From Sinohyriopsis cumingii (Eukaryota; Mollusca; Bivalvia; Unionida; Unionidae), in NCBI GenBank assembly GCA_028554795.2, contig CM068842.1, forward strand, positions 51,372,574 to 51,436,573: 64,000 bases of DNA, given 5' to 3'. Made by a program: the position numbers and the translations under genes. Positions within the stretch are counted from its first letter, which is position 1, and every line of letters begins with the position of its first letter. Under the pieces are notes generated by a model. That model did no database searches, was not told where the DNA came from, and worked only from the letters and a program-made list of their open reading frames with translations. Below, one piece after another: positions 28,748-35,928 of the stretch.

Positions 28748-29164
28748 ATGCCTTTTCACACAGACGCAGCTACATCGACCACTCCTCCTTCACCTAGTTC
28801 TTCTGTGCAAGAGTTACAAAAACAACCCTTGTGGGTGTGGTGTGGAGAACGTGTGCCTAAAAGGCAAATCGTCTTTTTCTGCCAAATCTTCGTGGTGTAT
28901 TGTGTCATCGGGGCAGCCATCGCCAATTTGAGTTTTCAACAAGGAGACAAACAATTGTGGACCATTTTATTGAGCAGTTGCATCGGTTACCTGCTTCCCA
29001 ATCCCTCCCTGAAATTCTCCTCGAACGGGAACCACGGGAACCTTGTGTCCAGTGCCAGTGCCAGTCACCAGTCCAACCACAACCAGAACCCCATTTTTAG
29101 TGGAGACACGCCTCTGACGTCCAGTAATAACCCCTCGGACAGCCACAGAACTCTGGAATTATGA
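28748..29164 (+). CDS. Two-pass membrane protein conserved in Mavericks
   Basis: 138 codons. Two hydrophobic segments: IVFFCQIFVVYCVIGAAIA (about residues 42-60) and the shorter LWTILLSSCIGYLLPNPSL (about 70-90), with NLSF between. This pair, ending in LGYLLPNP-like sequence, is a recurrent small Maverick protein, probably in a virion or host membrane. Ser/Asn-rich tail. It starts 5 nt after the integrase stop and overlaps the minor capsid gene by 4 nt (ATGA), so the genes are tightly packed. Confidence 0.75.
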   Translation: MPFHTDAATSTTPPSPSSSVQELQKQPLWVWCGERVPKRQIVFFCQIFVVYCVIGAAIANLSFQQGDKQLWTILLSSCIGYLLPNPSLKFSSNGNHGNLVSSASASHQSNHNQNPIFSGDTPLTSSNNPSDSHRTLEL

Positions 29165-30096
29165 GTCACCAAAACCAATTTTACTTAACCTTACCCAGTG
29201 ACAGTTCCATGGAGGTGTTTCCCCACAACACGTTGTGCTGTTACACGGCCAAATTACCTCAGGCCATCCCCTTAGATCACGAAGCCCATTGGGAAGTGGC
29301 TTTAGTGGAAATGATTCACCCGACCCAAGTCCTCAATGTCCTTCCCAATCAAAATTATTTTACGGTGGAAGTTTATGACGAACAATCGCAACAGTGGATG
29401 GATACCCATAGCAAATATGACAAGAAAACCCGTTTACAAAATCAAAAGTACACCACCTATCACTTGTTCATTCCCCCAGGCTATTATTTTAGTGGCCAAC
29501 ATTTGGTCAGCACCATAGCCACCAGGTTTAATGGCGTGTTTCTGAAAGCTTTGGAAAGTGTCAATAAAGGTATCGTCACCCTGGAGTACCACAAAACAGC
29601 TCGTCGCTTCCTGATAAAATTTCCTGAGGGGCGTAAAATCATGTCTTTCTTATTTTGTCCTGAATTGTTTGACATGTTGGGCTGAGACATGGAGCTGAGG
29701 AAGAAAGTAGAACAAAAACCCGAATTACCAATCATTGCCGACAACGAGACTTTTGCCAAGTATTTTCGTACCCCGGTAGAACTGAACCAAGGACTGAATT
29801 TGATCTTTGTTTACTCCGATGTGGTGGAGTATAACGTGGTGGGACACACCTCCGTACCGTTACTGCGTGTCATTCCTTTCAAAGTGGATTCTGCCACGAA
29901 CGCTGACGAGGAAGGTGGAAACACTTACCACGTTCACCGCGAATTTGTCCATCCTCACTATTTGCCTGTCAGCAAGTCGTATTTGGACACGGTCAACATT
30001 ACTATAAAAGGAGATTTGGGACAAAATATTCCATTCACCAAAGGAAAAATCACGGTGAAACTCCATTTTCGAAAACGGTTCTCTCACGACTCGTAA
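29161..30096 (+). pseudogene. Minor capsid (penton-like) protein, interrupted by one in-frame TGA
   Basis: First part (174 codons, ending MLG then TGA at 29683-29685) contains EVFPHNTLCCYTAKLP, EVALVEMIHP and FIPPGYYFSG, the typical start of Maverick single jelly-roll penton-like proteins (N-terminal beta strands, YxP loop). The same frame resumes immediately, with LNLIFVYSDVVEYNVVGHTS and LLRVIPF and a C-terminus ITVKLHFRKR, which is the second half of the same domain. One nonsense codon therefore splits an otherwise intact gene of about 311 codons. The protein forms capsid vertices. Stop readthrough is an alternative, with no sequence support beyond the clean frame. Confidence 0.85.
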
Positions 30097-30103
30097 GTAA
30101 GTC

Positions 30104-30520
30104 ATGTATCCAGTGTACCCAGGGGTTGCTCGACAGCGAGGACACGGTTTAGGAGATATGTTAAAATCGGCCTTTCGTTCGGTGGCCCCAGTATTGAAAC
30201 CGATGGTGACACGCGGATTGCAGGCCTTGAAAGATGCGGCACTGACGCAAGGCAAAGAATTTCTCCAAAATGTCATCATAGACAAACAAAACCCTAAAGA
30301 AGCTTTCATGAGGGCAGACAAAAATGTCTTGCTGCAAACGGGCAAAGACATTTTGGGCCGACGAGACACACCTATAAATGCCCTGCACGCTACCGAATCA
30401 GGCATTCAGCAAGGACAAGGCAGAAAGAGACGACGAAGAAAACACCCTTTCACCAGACTTCAAGCTAGAAAGGCCAAGAAAAGAAGAACCGTTCGAGACT
30501 TAGACGTTTTCGATTATTGA
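30104..30520 (+). CDS. pVI-like minor virion protein
   Basis: 138 codons. N-terminus RQRGHGLGDMLKSAFRSVAP is an amphipathic helix after a Gly-rich motif, as in adenovirus pVI and its Maverick relatives, where it disrupts membranes during entry. The C-terminus (RKRRRRKHPF ... RKAKKRR) is strongly basic and may bind DNA or carry nuclear signals. A TATAAAAG box at 30003-30010 inside the previous gene could be its promoter. It lies between the minor and major capsid genes, the usual place. Function is by analogy. Confidence 0.72.
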   Translation: MYPVYPGVARQRGHGLGDMLKSAFRSVAPVLKPMVTRGLQALKDAALTQGKEFLQNVIIDKQNPKEAFMRADKNVLLQTGKDILGRRDTPINALHATESGIQQGQGRKRRRRKHPFTRLQARKAKKRRTVRDLDVFDY

Positions 30521-30533
30521 AACACAGAGAAAA

Positions 30534-31823
30534 ATGATGCACCGAGAGTCTTGCGCTTGTTCCAAGACGGAACTGGATCTGTTTGCCATGCCCCCCACCA
30601 TGATGACGATGCAAGAATCCCAGTGGGTGGAATTTCACCCCGTCTCCTCATTGACAGCCTCAGCTCCCATCGAGTTTGAAATCAAAGGACAGCCCGAAGA
30701 TTACATCGATCTGAATAGCAGTTACTTGTACTTGAAAGTCAAAGTTGTCGATGAGGACAATTCGACCCTAGATGGCGATGAGGTAATAGCTCCCGTCAAC
30801 AATTTCTTGCATTCCTTGTTTAGCGGTGTGGACTTGTACTTGAACAACAAACTGGTCAGCAGCAGCATGGATACTTACCCTTATCGAGCGTACCTGGAAA
30901 ATCTCTTGACGTACGGAATAGACGCCAAGAATACTCATCTCAATGCTTGTGTGCTGTGGGAACCTGACGAAGGGGGCAAGTTTGACACAACTGACAATCA
31001 CGGCTATGAGGAAAGACGAAACAAAATCAAAAATGGACAAAGTTTAGAACTGATGGATCGTTTACATCTGGACATGTGGTTGCAAGAGAAATATTTGCTA
31101 AACGGGGTGAATGTTCGCCTGAGACTGAATCGTAGCAGTGCCGCCTTCCATTTGATAGGTACTACTGTTTGCAAAACTGTCATCGAGGAAGCCAGGCTCT
31201 ACGTACGCCGTGTGGAAGTGTTACCTAAAGTGGGAAACGACATCAGTCAGACGTTGAGCAGAACGACCGCCAAGTATCCCATACGACACGTGGAAGTGAA
31301 AACGTTCACCATTCCCAAGGGACAGCGATCCATGATCGAAGATCATCTGTTCCAAGGACAGCTACCCAAACGTTTAATCCTTGGTATCGTCGAGAATGAT
31401 GCCTTCAACGGAGTTTTGGGTAAAAATCCTTTCCACTTTCAACACTTTGGCGTGTCCAAGATCGAAGTCAGTCGCGATGGCAAGACCTTGTGTACCCGAC
31501 CTTTCGAACCTGACTTTGAGAAGAAGAATTACTTGAGATCGTACTTGTCCCTGTACGAAGCCACCGGCCAGTTAGGAACCAACACCAGTCACGGCATTAC
31601 GTACGAGGATTACGCAGGAGGTTATGCTTTGTGGGCTTTCGATTTCACTCCAGACCAAGGCAGCGACGAGGGACATTTCCACCCTATAAAATCGGGCCAG
31701 ATTCGTGTGGAAATTCAGTTTGCAAACCGAGACCCTGATGTAACGGTGAACGTCATCCTGTATGCCGAATTCGATAATACCATAGAAATCAACAGTTTGA
31801 GAGAAGTCATTCTAGATTACTAG
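30534..31823 (+). CDS. Major capsid protein (double jelly-roll)
   Basis: 429 codons, uninterrupted. Starts with ESCACSKTELDLFAMPPTMM, the conserved N-terminus of Maverick major capsid proteins, followed by FHPVSSLTASAPIEFEIKG, DLNSSYLYLKVKV, FLHSLFSGVDLYLNNKLV and YPYRAYLENLLTYG, the first jelly roll. The C-terminus includes FDFTPDQ and VRIEIQFAN-like VEIQFANRDPDVTV. Such proteins build icosahedral capsids of trimers, like adenovirus hexon. It is at the short end for the family, as in adintoviruses. TATAAAT at 30373 is a possible promoter. It appears fully intact. Confidence 0.93.
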   Translation: MMHRESCACSKTELDLFAMPPTMMTMQESQWVEFHPVSSLTASAPIEFEIKGQPEDYIDLNSSYLYLKVKVVDEDNSTLDGDEVIAPVNNFLHSLFSGVDLYLNNKLVSSSMDTYPYRAYLENLLTYGIDAKNTHLNACVLWEPDEGGKFDTTDNHGYEERRNKIKNGQSLELMDRLHLDMWLQEKYLLNGVNVRLRLNRSSAAFHLIGTTVCKTVIEEARLYVRRVEVLPKVGNDISQTLSRTTAKYPIRHVEVKTFTIPKGQRSMIEDHLFQGQLPKRLILGIVENDAFNGVLGKNPFHFQHFGVSKIEVSRDGKTLCTRPFEPDFEKKNYLRSYLSLYEATGQLGTNTSHGITYEDYAGGYALWAFDFTPDQGSDEGHFHPIKSGQIRVEIQFANRDPDVTVNVILYAEFDNTIEINSLREVILDY

Positions 31824-31828
31824 AAGCC

Positions 31829-32314
31829 ATGGAAGACTGTTATCCCTCTTTACCTAGTGGAGAAACTTTGGACATGGAATGTAAGGAGACTGTGGAAGAA
31901 GAAGAAGTGATCATGATGAAGTCGAGATGGCCAGAACAAGAAGCCCATTTAGTCTCCTGTTTTGCCAAACACTTGGCTGAAAAAATAACAGAATTGGTCA
32001 AGAAAAATTGCTATGGATGTCAAAACGATCATCCCAGTCAAATTCAACACGATAAATGCCTGATGTTAAGTCAAGAAGAAAAATTGGACGAGTATCTGGA
32101 CGAAGCTTGGAGTCTCATCTCGGACAAAGACGTGTTGCATCAGTGGTATAAAGACTTGCATGAACATTCTTGTCCACCATTAACCACTCAAGAGATCCAT
32201 CGTATCGAAGCTCTCCTGAATCAGAGTGAGGAGACGAAACGAAGAAACGGTTATTTGTCAGACATTTTCAAGCAAAAAGTCAGGATCGAATTGACGACGT
32301 ATTATTACCTGTAA
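31829..32314 (+). CDS. Conserved Maverick Cys-motif protein
   Basis: 161 codons, starts 5 nt after the capsid stop. Acidic N-terminus, then CYGCQNDHPSQIQHDKCLM (about residues 66-84), a GC..DHPSQ..H..C block that recurs in Maverick elements and looks like a zinc site. The rest is helical and charged. Biochemical function is unknown; the position suggests a virion or assembly role. Confidence 0.75.
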   Translation: MEDCYPSLPSGETLDMECKETVEEEEVIMMKSRWPEQEAHLVSCFAKHLAEKITELVKKNCYGCQNDHPSQIQHDKCLMLSQEEKLDEYLDEAWSLISDKDVLHQWYKDLHEHSCPPLTTQEIHRIEALLNQSEETKRRNGYLSDIFKQKVRIELTTYYYL

Positions 32315-32339
32315 AGAAGAAAAAACAACACAGAAAACA

Positions 32340-32900
32340 ATGGATACCTGGGAACTTTATTACCTTTTGAACCACAGTTCGTATACGGCTTCTTGGAATC
32401 CTGTCGTCTGTGCTAAAAATGAACTCCCTCATCGCAAACCTCAAGACCATCAAGCTTACGTGATCAACACGGACGACAGTCATCTCCCAGGAACCCACTG
32501 GGTAGCCGTCTACTTTCCTCAAGAAGGATGTGTGGAATATTTCGATTCGTACGGATTGCCCCCTTTGGAAGACGATATCATTGACTTTATGAGAAGAAAT
32601 GCTCAGACCACCCGATTCAATAATGTGAAATTACAAGGCACAGATTCCTTGGTGTGTGGACAATATTGTGTGTATTTTCTGCATCATCGCAGTCTGGGCT
32701 ATTCCTTAGAACATTTAGTAACTCATTTTGATCCTCGTTCGTCTACTAGAAACGATGTGAAAGTAGATCAATGGTTTTGTGACCATCATGCTTATCTTTT
32801 GTCTCAAGCTAGGAAACGTAGTGTCAATCAATGGCCTAATGCTTTCCAACAGTGGAAATCACAATTTCATTCACAACTTTGTCAGCCCTGTTTAATGTAG
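32340..32900 (+). CDS. Adenain-type cysteine protease
   Basis: 186 codons. Catalytic His in GTHWVAVYF (about residue 59), the Asp position in EYFDSYG (about residue 75), and catalytic Cys in LVCGQYCVYFLHHR (Cys-Gly-Gln-Tyr-Cys, about residue 110), the order and spacing of adenovirus-type (C5) and Ulp1-like proteases. It matures virion precursor proteins such as pVI and pX. Length is normal for the family, and the frame is intact. AATAAA follows at 33019. Confidence 0.92.
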   Translation: MDTWELYYLLNHSSYTASWNPVVCAKNELPHRKPQDHQAYVINTDDSHLPGTHWVAVYFPQEGCVEYFDSYGLPPLEDDIIDFMRRNAQTTRFNNVKLQGTDSLVCGQYCVYFLHHRSLGYSLEHLVTHFDPRSSTRNDVKVDQWFCDHHAYLLSQARKRSVNQWPNAFQQWKSQFHSQLCQPCLM

Positions 32901-33154
32901 ACTGTATTTGAAGAAAAATGTTTGATGTTTTGAAGAAAAAAATGTTTGATGTTATCATGTTGGATTATTGTTAAAAAATATGTCAGAAATGTTGTTGTTT
33001 AGTGTTAAGTGATTTTTGAATAAAAAAATGTTGTGTTTTGAAAAAAAATGCCTTTGTGGTTTGTTTAGCTATAAGAATGTTGGATTGATGCTCTTTCATT
33101 TCTTACTATCCCTCTCATAACACTCATTGAACGTTGCCACTCGAAAACCGTGTG
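32901..33154 (+). other. AT-rich 3' region of the protease gene
   Basis: Contains two direct copies of GAAGAAAAA(A)ATGTTTGATG (about 32910 and 32932) and AATAAA at 33019-33024, the likely polyadenylation signal. No gene. Confidence 0.6.
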
Positions 33155-33184
33155 GGGGGATGTTTTCCTTCACGTCCGCGCTTT
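33155..33184 (+). promoter_or_regulatory. Right-end promoter box, copy 1
   Basis: GGATGTTTTCCTTCACGTCC followed by GCGCTTT, then a weak TATA-like TTTAAGA. The same box occurs at 34037 and 34955, each just upstream of a TATA element and a small coiled-coil gene, and without a gene at 34884. Confidence 0.75.
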
Positions 33185-33247
33185 GACTTTAAGAACCGGG
33201 GTTGTTTCCAGTCTAACCATCCATTGTCGACTCATCCTCCTACGAAG

Positions 33248-33430
33248 ATGTGCTCCAAACTAGCTAAGCTCAACGAAGCCTACGTGAATTTGCATAGGGT
33301 CAGACACAGTCTGATACCGAAGCCAGAAGAAATAGAGAACGTGAGAATGCTAAAAGTCACTGAAGACCTGATAGAAGAGCTCTTCAGAGAAGAAGTGAAC
33401 AGGGAGAAAGAAGAATGGACAGAGAAGTAA
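33248..33430 (+). CDS. Small coiled-coil protein, right-end cassette 1
   Basis: 60 codons from ATG 33248. MCSKLAKLNEAYVNLHRVRH resembles the start of the cassette 2 protein (MSSRLSKLIELQMHLEYAI), and an acidic/basic helical segment follows (EELFREEVNREKEEW). It is much shorter than cassette 2; the following poly-Gln frame (33447-33629) may be its displaced C-terminal part, so a frameshift is possible. The histone-type stem-loop at 33658 closes the cassette. Confidence 0.55.
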   Translation: MCSKLAKLNEAYVNLHRVRHSLIPKPEEIENVRMLKVTEDLIEELFREEVNREKEEWTEK

Positions 33431-33446
33431 AGAGAAGTACATACTT

Positions 33447-33629
33447 ATGAGACAGCAGCAGCAACAGCAACAACAACAACATCAGCAGCAGCAGCAGCAG
33501 CAACCTGAACCTGACAGAGGCTTTGTCGATTGCCGTATCGACACCAAAGAGTTCTTCTTCTCTTTCCGAAGAAGCAGACCTATTGCCAGAAAGTCTATAA
33601 TCAGAGGACATCGCATTCTTAGAAACTAA
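33447..33629 (+). CDS. Poly-Gln reading frame of cassette 1
   Basis: 60 codons starting MRQQQQQQQQQHQQQQQQQP over a CAG/CAA repeat, then FRRSRPIARKSII. It is in another frame than 33248-33430, and its ATG follows 16 nt after that stop. It could be the end of the cassette 1 protein after an indel, a separate product, or noise. CAG-repeat instability would explain frame changes. Confidence 0.3.
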   Translation: MRQQQQQQQQQHQQQQQQQPEPDRGFVDCRIDTKEFFFSFRRSRPIARKSIIRGHRILRN

Positions 33630-33657
33630 AAAAAGAATGCCATAGCAAACAAAAAAC

Positions 33658-33673
33658 AGCCCTTTTAAGGGCT
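33658..33673 (+). terminator. Histone-type mRNA 3' stem-loop, copy 2 (A-U variant)
   Basis: AGCCCTTTTAAGGGCT: the outer G-C pair is replaced by A-U on both sides, the loop is UUUA. A flank ACCCAAT and a purine-rich TAAAAAAGAAATA follow at about 33685. Confidence 0.82.
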
Positions 33674-34036
33674 ACCCAATACTCTAAAAAAGAAATAACC
33701 ATCGATTTGCCAATGTGTGTAGGTAGAGTAGTGTGAATATAAACATTAACTCTTTATTGATAGTGAGAGTGTATGTGTTTGTGTGTTTGTGTTTGTAAGA
33801 GTTTACGTAAGTTTGTGTGAATAGTAGATTAAAATAATGTCTTTTTTTGGTGTTTGAGGTGTATATTTGGGGTTAGATTGGATTGCTTTGGGTATGTAAA
33901 TAGTCTATTGAAGTGATTTATAAAAAATTTTAAAATAGTGATGGGTAGCATAAAAAAGTGAGTGAGTGTTTCTTTTAGGTCCGCGCATTGTTAGGTCATG
34001 ATCTAGGTAAGATCAATTTTATGTTTTTTAGGGGAG
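33674..34036 (+). other. Spacer between cassettes 1 and 2
   Basis: T/G-rich DNA with GTGTGTTTGTGTTTGTAAG at about 33781, matched after cassette 2 by a similar stretch. The segment TTGTTAGGTCATGATCTAGG (33989) recurs at 34911. No gene. Confidence 0.6.
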
Positions 34037-34074
34037 GGGATGTTTTCCTTCACGTCCGCGCTTTCAGTATAAAT
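34037..34074 (+). promoter_or_regulatory. Right-end promoter box copy 2 with TATAAAT
   Basis: GGATGTTTTCCTTCACGTCC then GCGCTTTCAG and TATAAAT at 34068-34074, 62 nt before the ATG at 34136. Confidence 0.78.
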
Positions 34075-34135
34075 CGAAACTCGCTGGACAGTTTAGCTAC
34101 CCTTGTTGATTGTTCAACAGTAAAAAAGGAGTAGA

Positions 34136-34624
34136 ATGAGCAGCAGACTGAGTAAATTGATAGAACTTCAGATGCATCTGGAGTATGCCATATGCCTCCT
34201 GAATGAGCTGGCTGCAGAGGCCCTTGTGGAAGAAGCCAGGATCGAACAAGAGGAAGAAGAAAGAAAACTGAAAGAAGAGGAAGAAAAGAAGAGAGGGATA
34301 AGGTCTCACGTGTTCATGATAGAGAAATGTGAGGTGAAGCCCTGGGTGATGGAACCTCCACAGGCAATGACTGCACCACAGTTACAACCACAAGAAGAGG
34401 TAAGGAGACCAATTGTTCATCCTCGAATGAGGAATAGAAGACAAAGAAGACAAAGGGAAGAAGAAGAAATGTTCACTATTCCGCAAACGGAGGAGTGGGA
34501 TAGTGAAGCCACTCACCCCCGTCAGCTCTTCCAACAACTTCAGTCAATTGGACCAATGATTGGAGTAGGCGTTGTGTCTGTGGTGCCAGACCCGGAAGGT
34601 GCCACCATTAACGAGGGTCTCTGA
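34136..34624 (+). CDS. Coiled-coil protein, right-end cassette 2
   Basis: 162 codons. N-terminal helix MSSRLSKLIELQMHLEYAIC, Glu/Lys-rich coiled coil (about residues 30-60), a basic patch PRMRNRRQRRQREEEE (about residues 100-115), then EEWDSEATHPRQLFQQLQ and a Gly/Val-rich end. No enzymatic motif. Preceded by the shared promoter box and followed after 14 nt by a histone-type stem-loop. The family relation to cassettes 1 and 3 rests on shared promoter and 3' end plus similar N-terminal layout; protein similarity is weak. Confidence 0.72.
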   Translation: MSSRLSKLIELQMHLEYAICLLNELAAEALVEEARIEQEEEERKLKEEEEKKRGIRSHVFMIEKCEVKPWVMEPPQAMTAPQLQPQEEVRRPIVHPRMRNRRQRRQREEEEMFTIPQTEEWDSEATHPRQLFQQLQSIGPMIGVGVVSVVPDPEGATINEGL

Positions 34625-34638
34625 AGTTAAAAACAAAC

Positions 34639-34654
34639 AGCCCTTTTCAGGGCT
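34639..34654 (+). terminator. Histone-type mRNA 3' stem-loop, copy 3 (A-U variant)
   Basis: AGCCCTTTTCAGGGCT: A-U outer pair and UUUC loop, followed by ACCCCAAT and the purine-rich AGAAAAGAAAT at about 34669. Confidence 0.85.
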
Positions 34655-34954
34655 ACCCCAATACTCTAGAAAAGAAATAACGATCCATTTGCCAATGTGT
34701 GTAGGTAGAGTAGTGTGAATATAAACACCAACTCTTTATTGATAGTGGAAGTGTATGTGTTTGTGTGTTGTGTTTGTGTTTGAAACTGTTCACGTAGGTT
34801 TGCGTGAATAGTAGTTTCTTTATTAGTTCTTAGCGTATGTGGAGAGTATAGTTTTGGTTTTATTATATGAAATGAGAAAGTAGGGGGATGTTTTCCTTCA
34901 GGTCCGCGCGTTGTTGGGTCATGATCTAGGTAAGATCAATTTTATGTTTTAGGC
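34655..34954 (+). other. Spacer with an extra promoter box
   Basis: Repeats the GTGTATGTGTTTGTGTG spacer of cassette 1. At 34884-34909 it holds a promoter box (GGATGTTTTCCTTCAGGTCC then GCGC) with no gene directly after it, followed by TTGTTGGGTCATGATCTAGG. This looks like a left-over of a deleted or collapsed cassette. Confidence 0.6.
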
Positions 34955-34992
34955 GGGATGTTTTCCTTCACGTCCGCGCTTTCACTATAAGA
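34955..34992 (+). promoter_or_regulatory. Right-end promoter box copy 3 with TATAAGA
   Basis: GGATGTTTTCCTTCACGTCC then GCGCTTTCAC and TATAAGA at 34986-34992, 40 nt before the ATG at 35032. Confidence 0.75.
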
Positions 34993-35031
34993 ACCCACAG
35001 TATTCGTCGTTCAAACCATTCTACAAAGAAG

Positions 35032-35376
35032 ATGGCTTCTAACCAAATTGACAAGATGCAAACATTGCAAGAGGTTTTAGACAATTTAGGAATGATGGAA
35101 CAGATGTTAATAAGACTGGTTGAAGACCACTATTCCTATAGTCCCCATCGTGTAAAGATGGAAATTAATAACTTGAGAAAGGTAAAGGACAAGATAAGTG
35201 GCGTTATGAAAGAGATAAAGGAGGAGAAGGAGGATGAAGAGGAAAGGATAAGAATACGCAAATGGAACGAAAAAATTGAAAAAGAAGAAGAAAATGAGAA
35301 GAGGAAGAAAGAAGAGGAGGAAGATAAGAAAGAAGAGGAGGAGAAAAAAAGAAAGAAAAGAAGAGAAAGAGTGTAG
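35032..35376 (+). CDS. Coiled-coil protein, right-end cassette 3
   Basis: 114 codons. N-terminus LQEVLDNLGMMEQMLIRLVE is helical, then an almost pure Glu/Lys/Arg segment (residues 62-114) likely to form a long charged helix. It ends at TAG in 35374-35376, 68 nt before a stem-loop. A shifted frame (35276-35599) continues the Lys/Glu-rich run past this stop, so an indel may have shortened the protein. Function is unknown. Confidence 0.62.
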   Translation: MASNQIDKMQTLQEVLDNLGMMEQMLIRLVEDHYSYSPHRVKMEINNLRKVKDKISGVMKEIKEEKEDEEERIRIRKWNEKIEKEEENEKRKKEEEEDKKEEEEKKRKKRRERV

Positions 35377-35444
35377 GAGAGAAAATAAGAAGTTGGTGGA
35401 GAAAAAGAAGAAATTAGAAGCTGAAGAAGAAGAAGAAAAACCAA

Positions 35445-35460
35445 GGCCCTTTTCAGGGCC
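35445..35460 (+). terminator. Histone-type mRNA 3' stem-loop, copy 4
   Basis: GGCCCTTTTCAGGGCC with flank AGCCATAT and purine-rich GAAAAGAGA at 35474-35482. It closes cassette 3. Confidence 0.83.
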
Positions 35461-35572
35461 AGCCATATTTCTAGAAAAGAGAATGACTTTTCAATTGCCT
35501 GAAAAGAGTGCTGATTTACGGACCAACAGTGAGACGCAGCCTAAGGACAAGAAGAAGACCAATGCGGTGCCA

Positions 35573-35600
35573 TTTATGTTAATGAATACATTAACATAAA
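35573..35600. repeat. Perfect palindrome within right TIR
   Basis: TTTATGTTAATG, loop AATA, CATTAACATAAA: the same 12-bp stem as at 13691-13718. Confidence 0.85.
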
Positions 35601-35606
35601 CCCAAA

Positions 35607-35622
35607 GGCCCTTTTCAGGGCC
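35607..35622 (+). terminator. Histone-type mRNA 3' stem-loop, copy 5 (right TIR)
   Basis: GGCCCTTTTCAGGGCC, flank AGCCATAT, purine-rich GAAAAGAGA at 35636-35644. It belongs to the Arg-rich gene remnant in the TIR. The segment 35443-35500 is a near duplicate of 35605-35666. Confidence 0.82.
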
Positions 35623-35922
35623 AGCCATATTTCTCGAAAAGAGAATGACTTTTTCAATTGCCTACCCTTTTTATAATTTTTTTTTTTTTTAAAAAAAATC
35701 CCATGTTAAATTCCCCTTGTACGTAAAGTGACCCACGATTTATTCCCATGTTAAATTCCCCTTGTACGTAAAGTGACCCACGATTTTTCCCATGTTAATT
35801 CCCATTGTACGTAATCTGACCCACGATTTTTCCCCATGTTAAATTTCCATTGTACGTAATCTGTCCCAGGGGTCTCTGTAATGCTAATTCCCATTGTACG
35901 TAAAGTATCCCTATTCACTACT

Positions 35923-35928
35923 TACACC
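35923..35928. repeat. Target site duplication, right copy (TACACC)
   Basis: Identical to 13369-13374. Confidence 0.95.

Larger units (their letters stand above)
13375..35922. mobile_element. Maverick/Polinton (adintovirus-like) element, 22,548 bp
   Basis: Bounded by inverted repeats starting AGTAGTGAATAGGGATACTT and by the perfect 6-bp duplication TACACC. It carries the Maverick hallmark genes: protein-primed polB, packaging ATPase, adenain-type protease, double jelly-roll major capsid protein, minor capsid protein and chromodomain integrase. Genes are packed with short gaps and most have a TATA box 20-60 bp before the ATG. Most lie on the plus strand; only the Arg-rich gene at the left tip and the zinc-knuckle gene are on the minus strand. 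At least six frameshifts or stops and a nested 2.4-kb transposon show that this copy is degenerating, although the sharp duplication and TIR similarity imply fairly recent insertion. Confidence 0.95.
35496..35922. repeat. Right terminal inverted repeat
   Basis: Reverse complement of 13375-13795 with small indels, ending CCTATTCACTACT. It contains the palindrome 35573-35600, an intact stem-loop, the tandem 43-bp units, and a start-less remnant of the Arg-rich frame (about 35499-35582). Confidence 0.95.

Noticed and set aside
33155-33184. E2F site in the right-end promoter box
   Set aside because: TCCGCGCTTT lacks the TTTSGCGC arrangement in either orientation.
33384-33611. Minus-strand poly-Leu frame
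   Set aside because: Shadow of the CAG/CAA repeat.
35107-35466. Minus-strand poly Phe/Leu/Ser frames
   Set aside because: Shadow of the Lys/Glu-rich cassette 3 gene.
13375-35922. A captured host histone gene as the source of the stem-loops
   Set aside because: No histone-fold protein was found next to any stem-loop; only the 3' signal is present.
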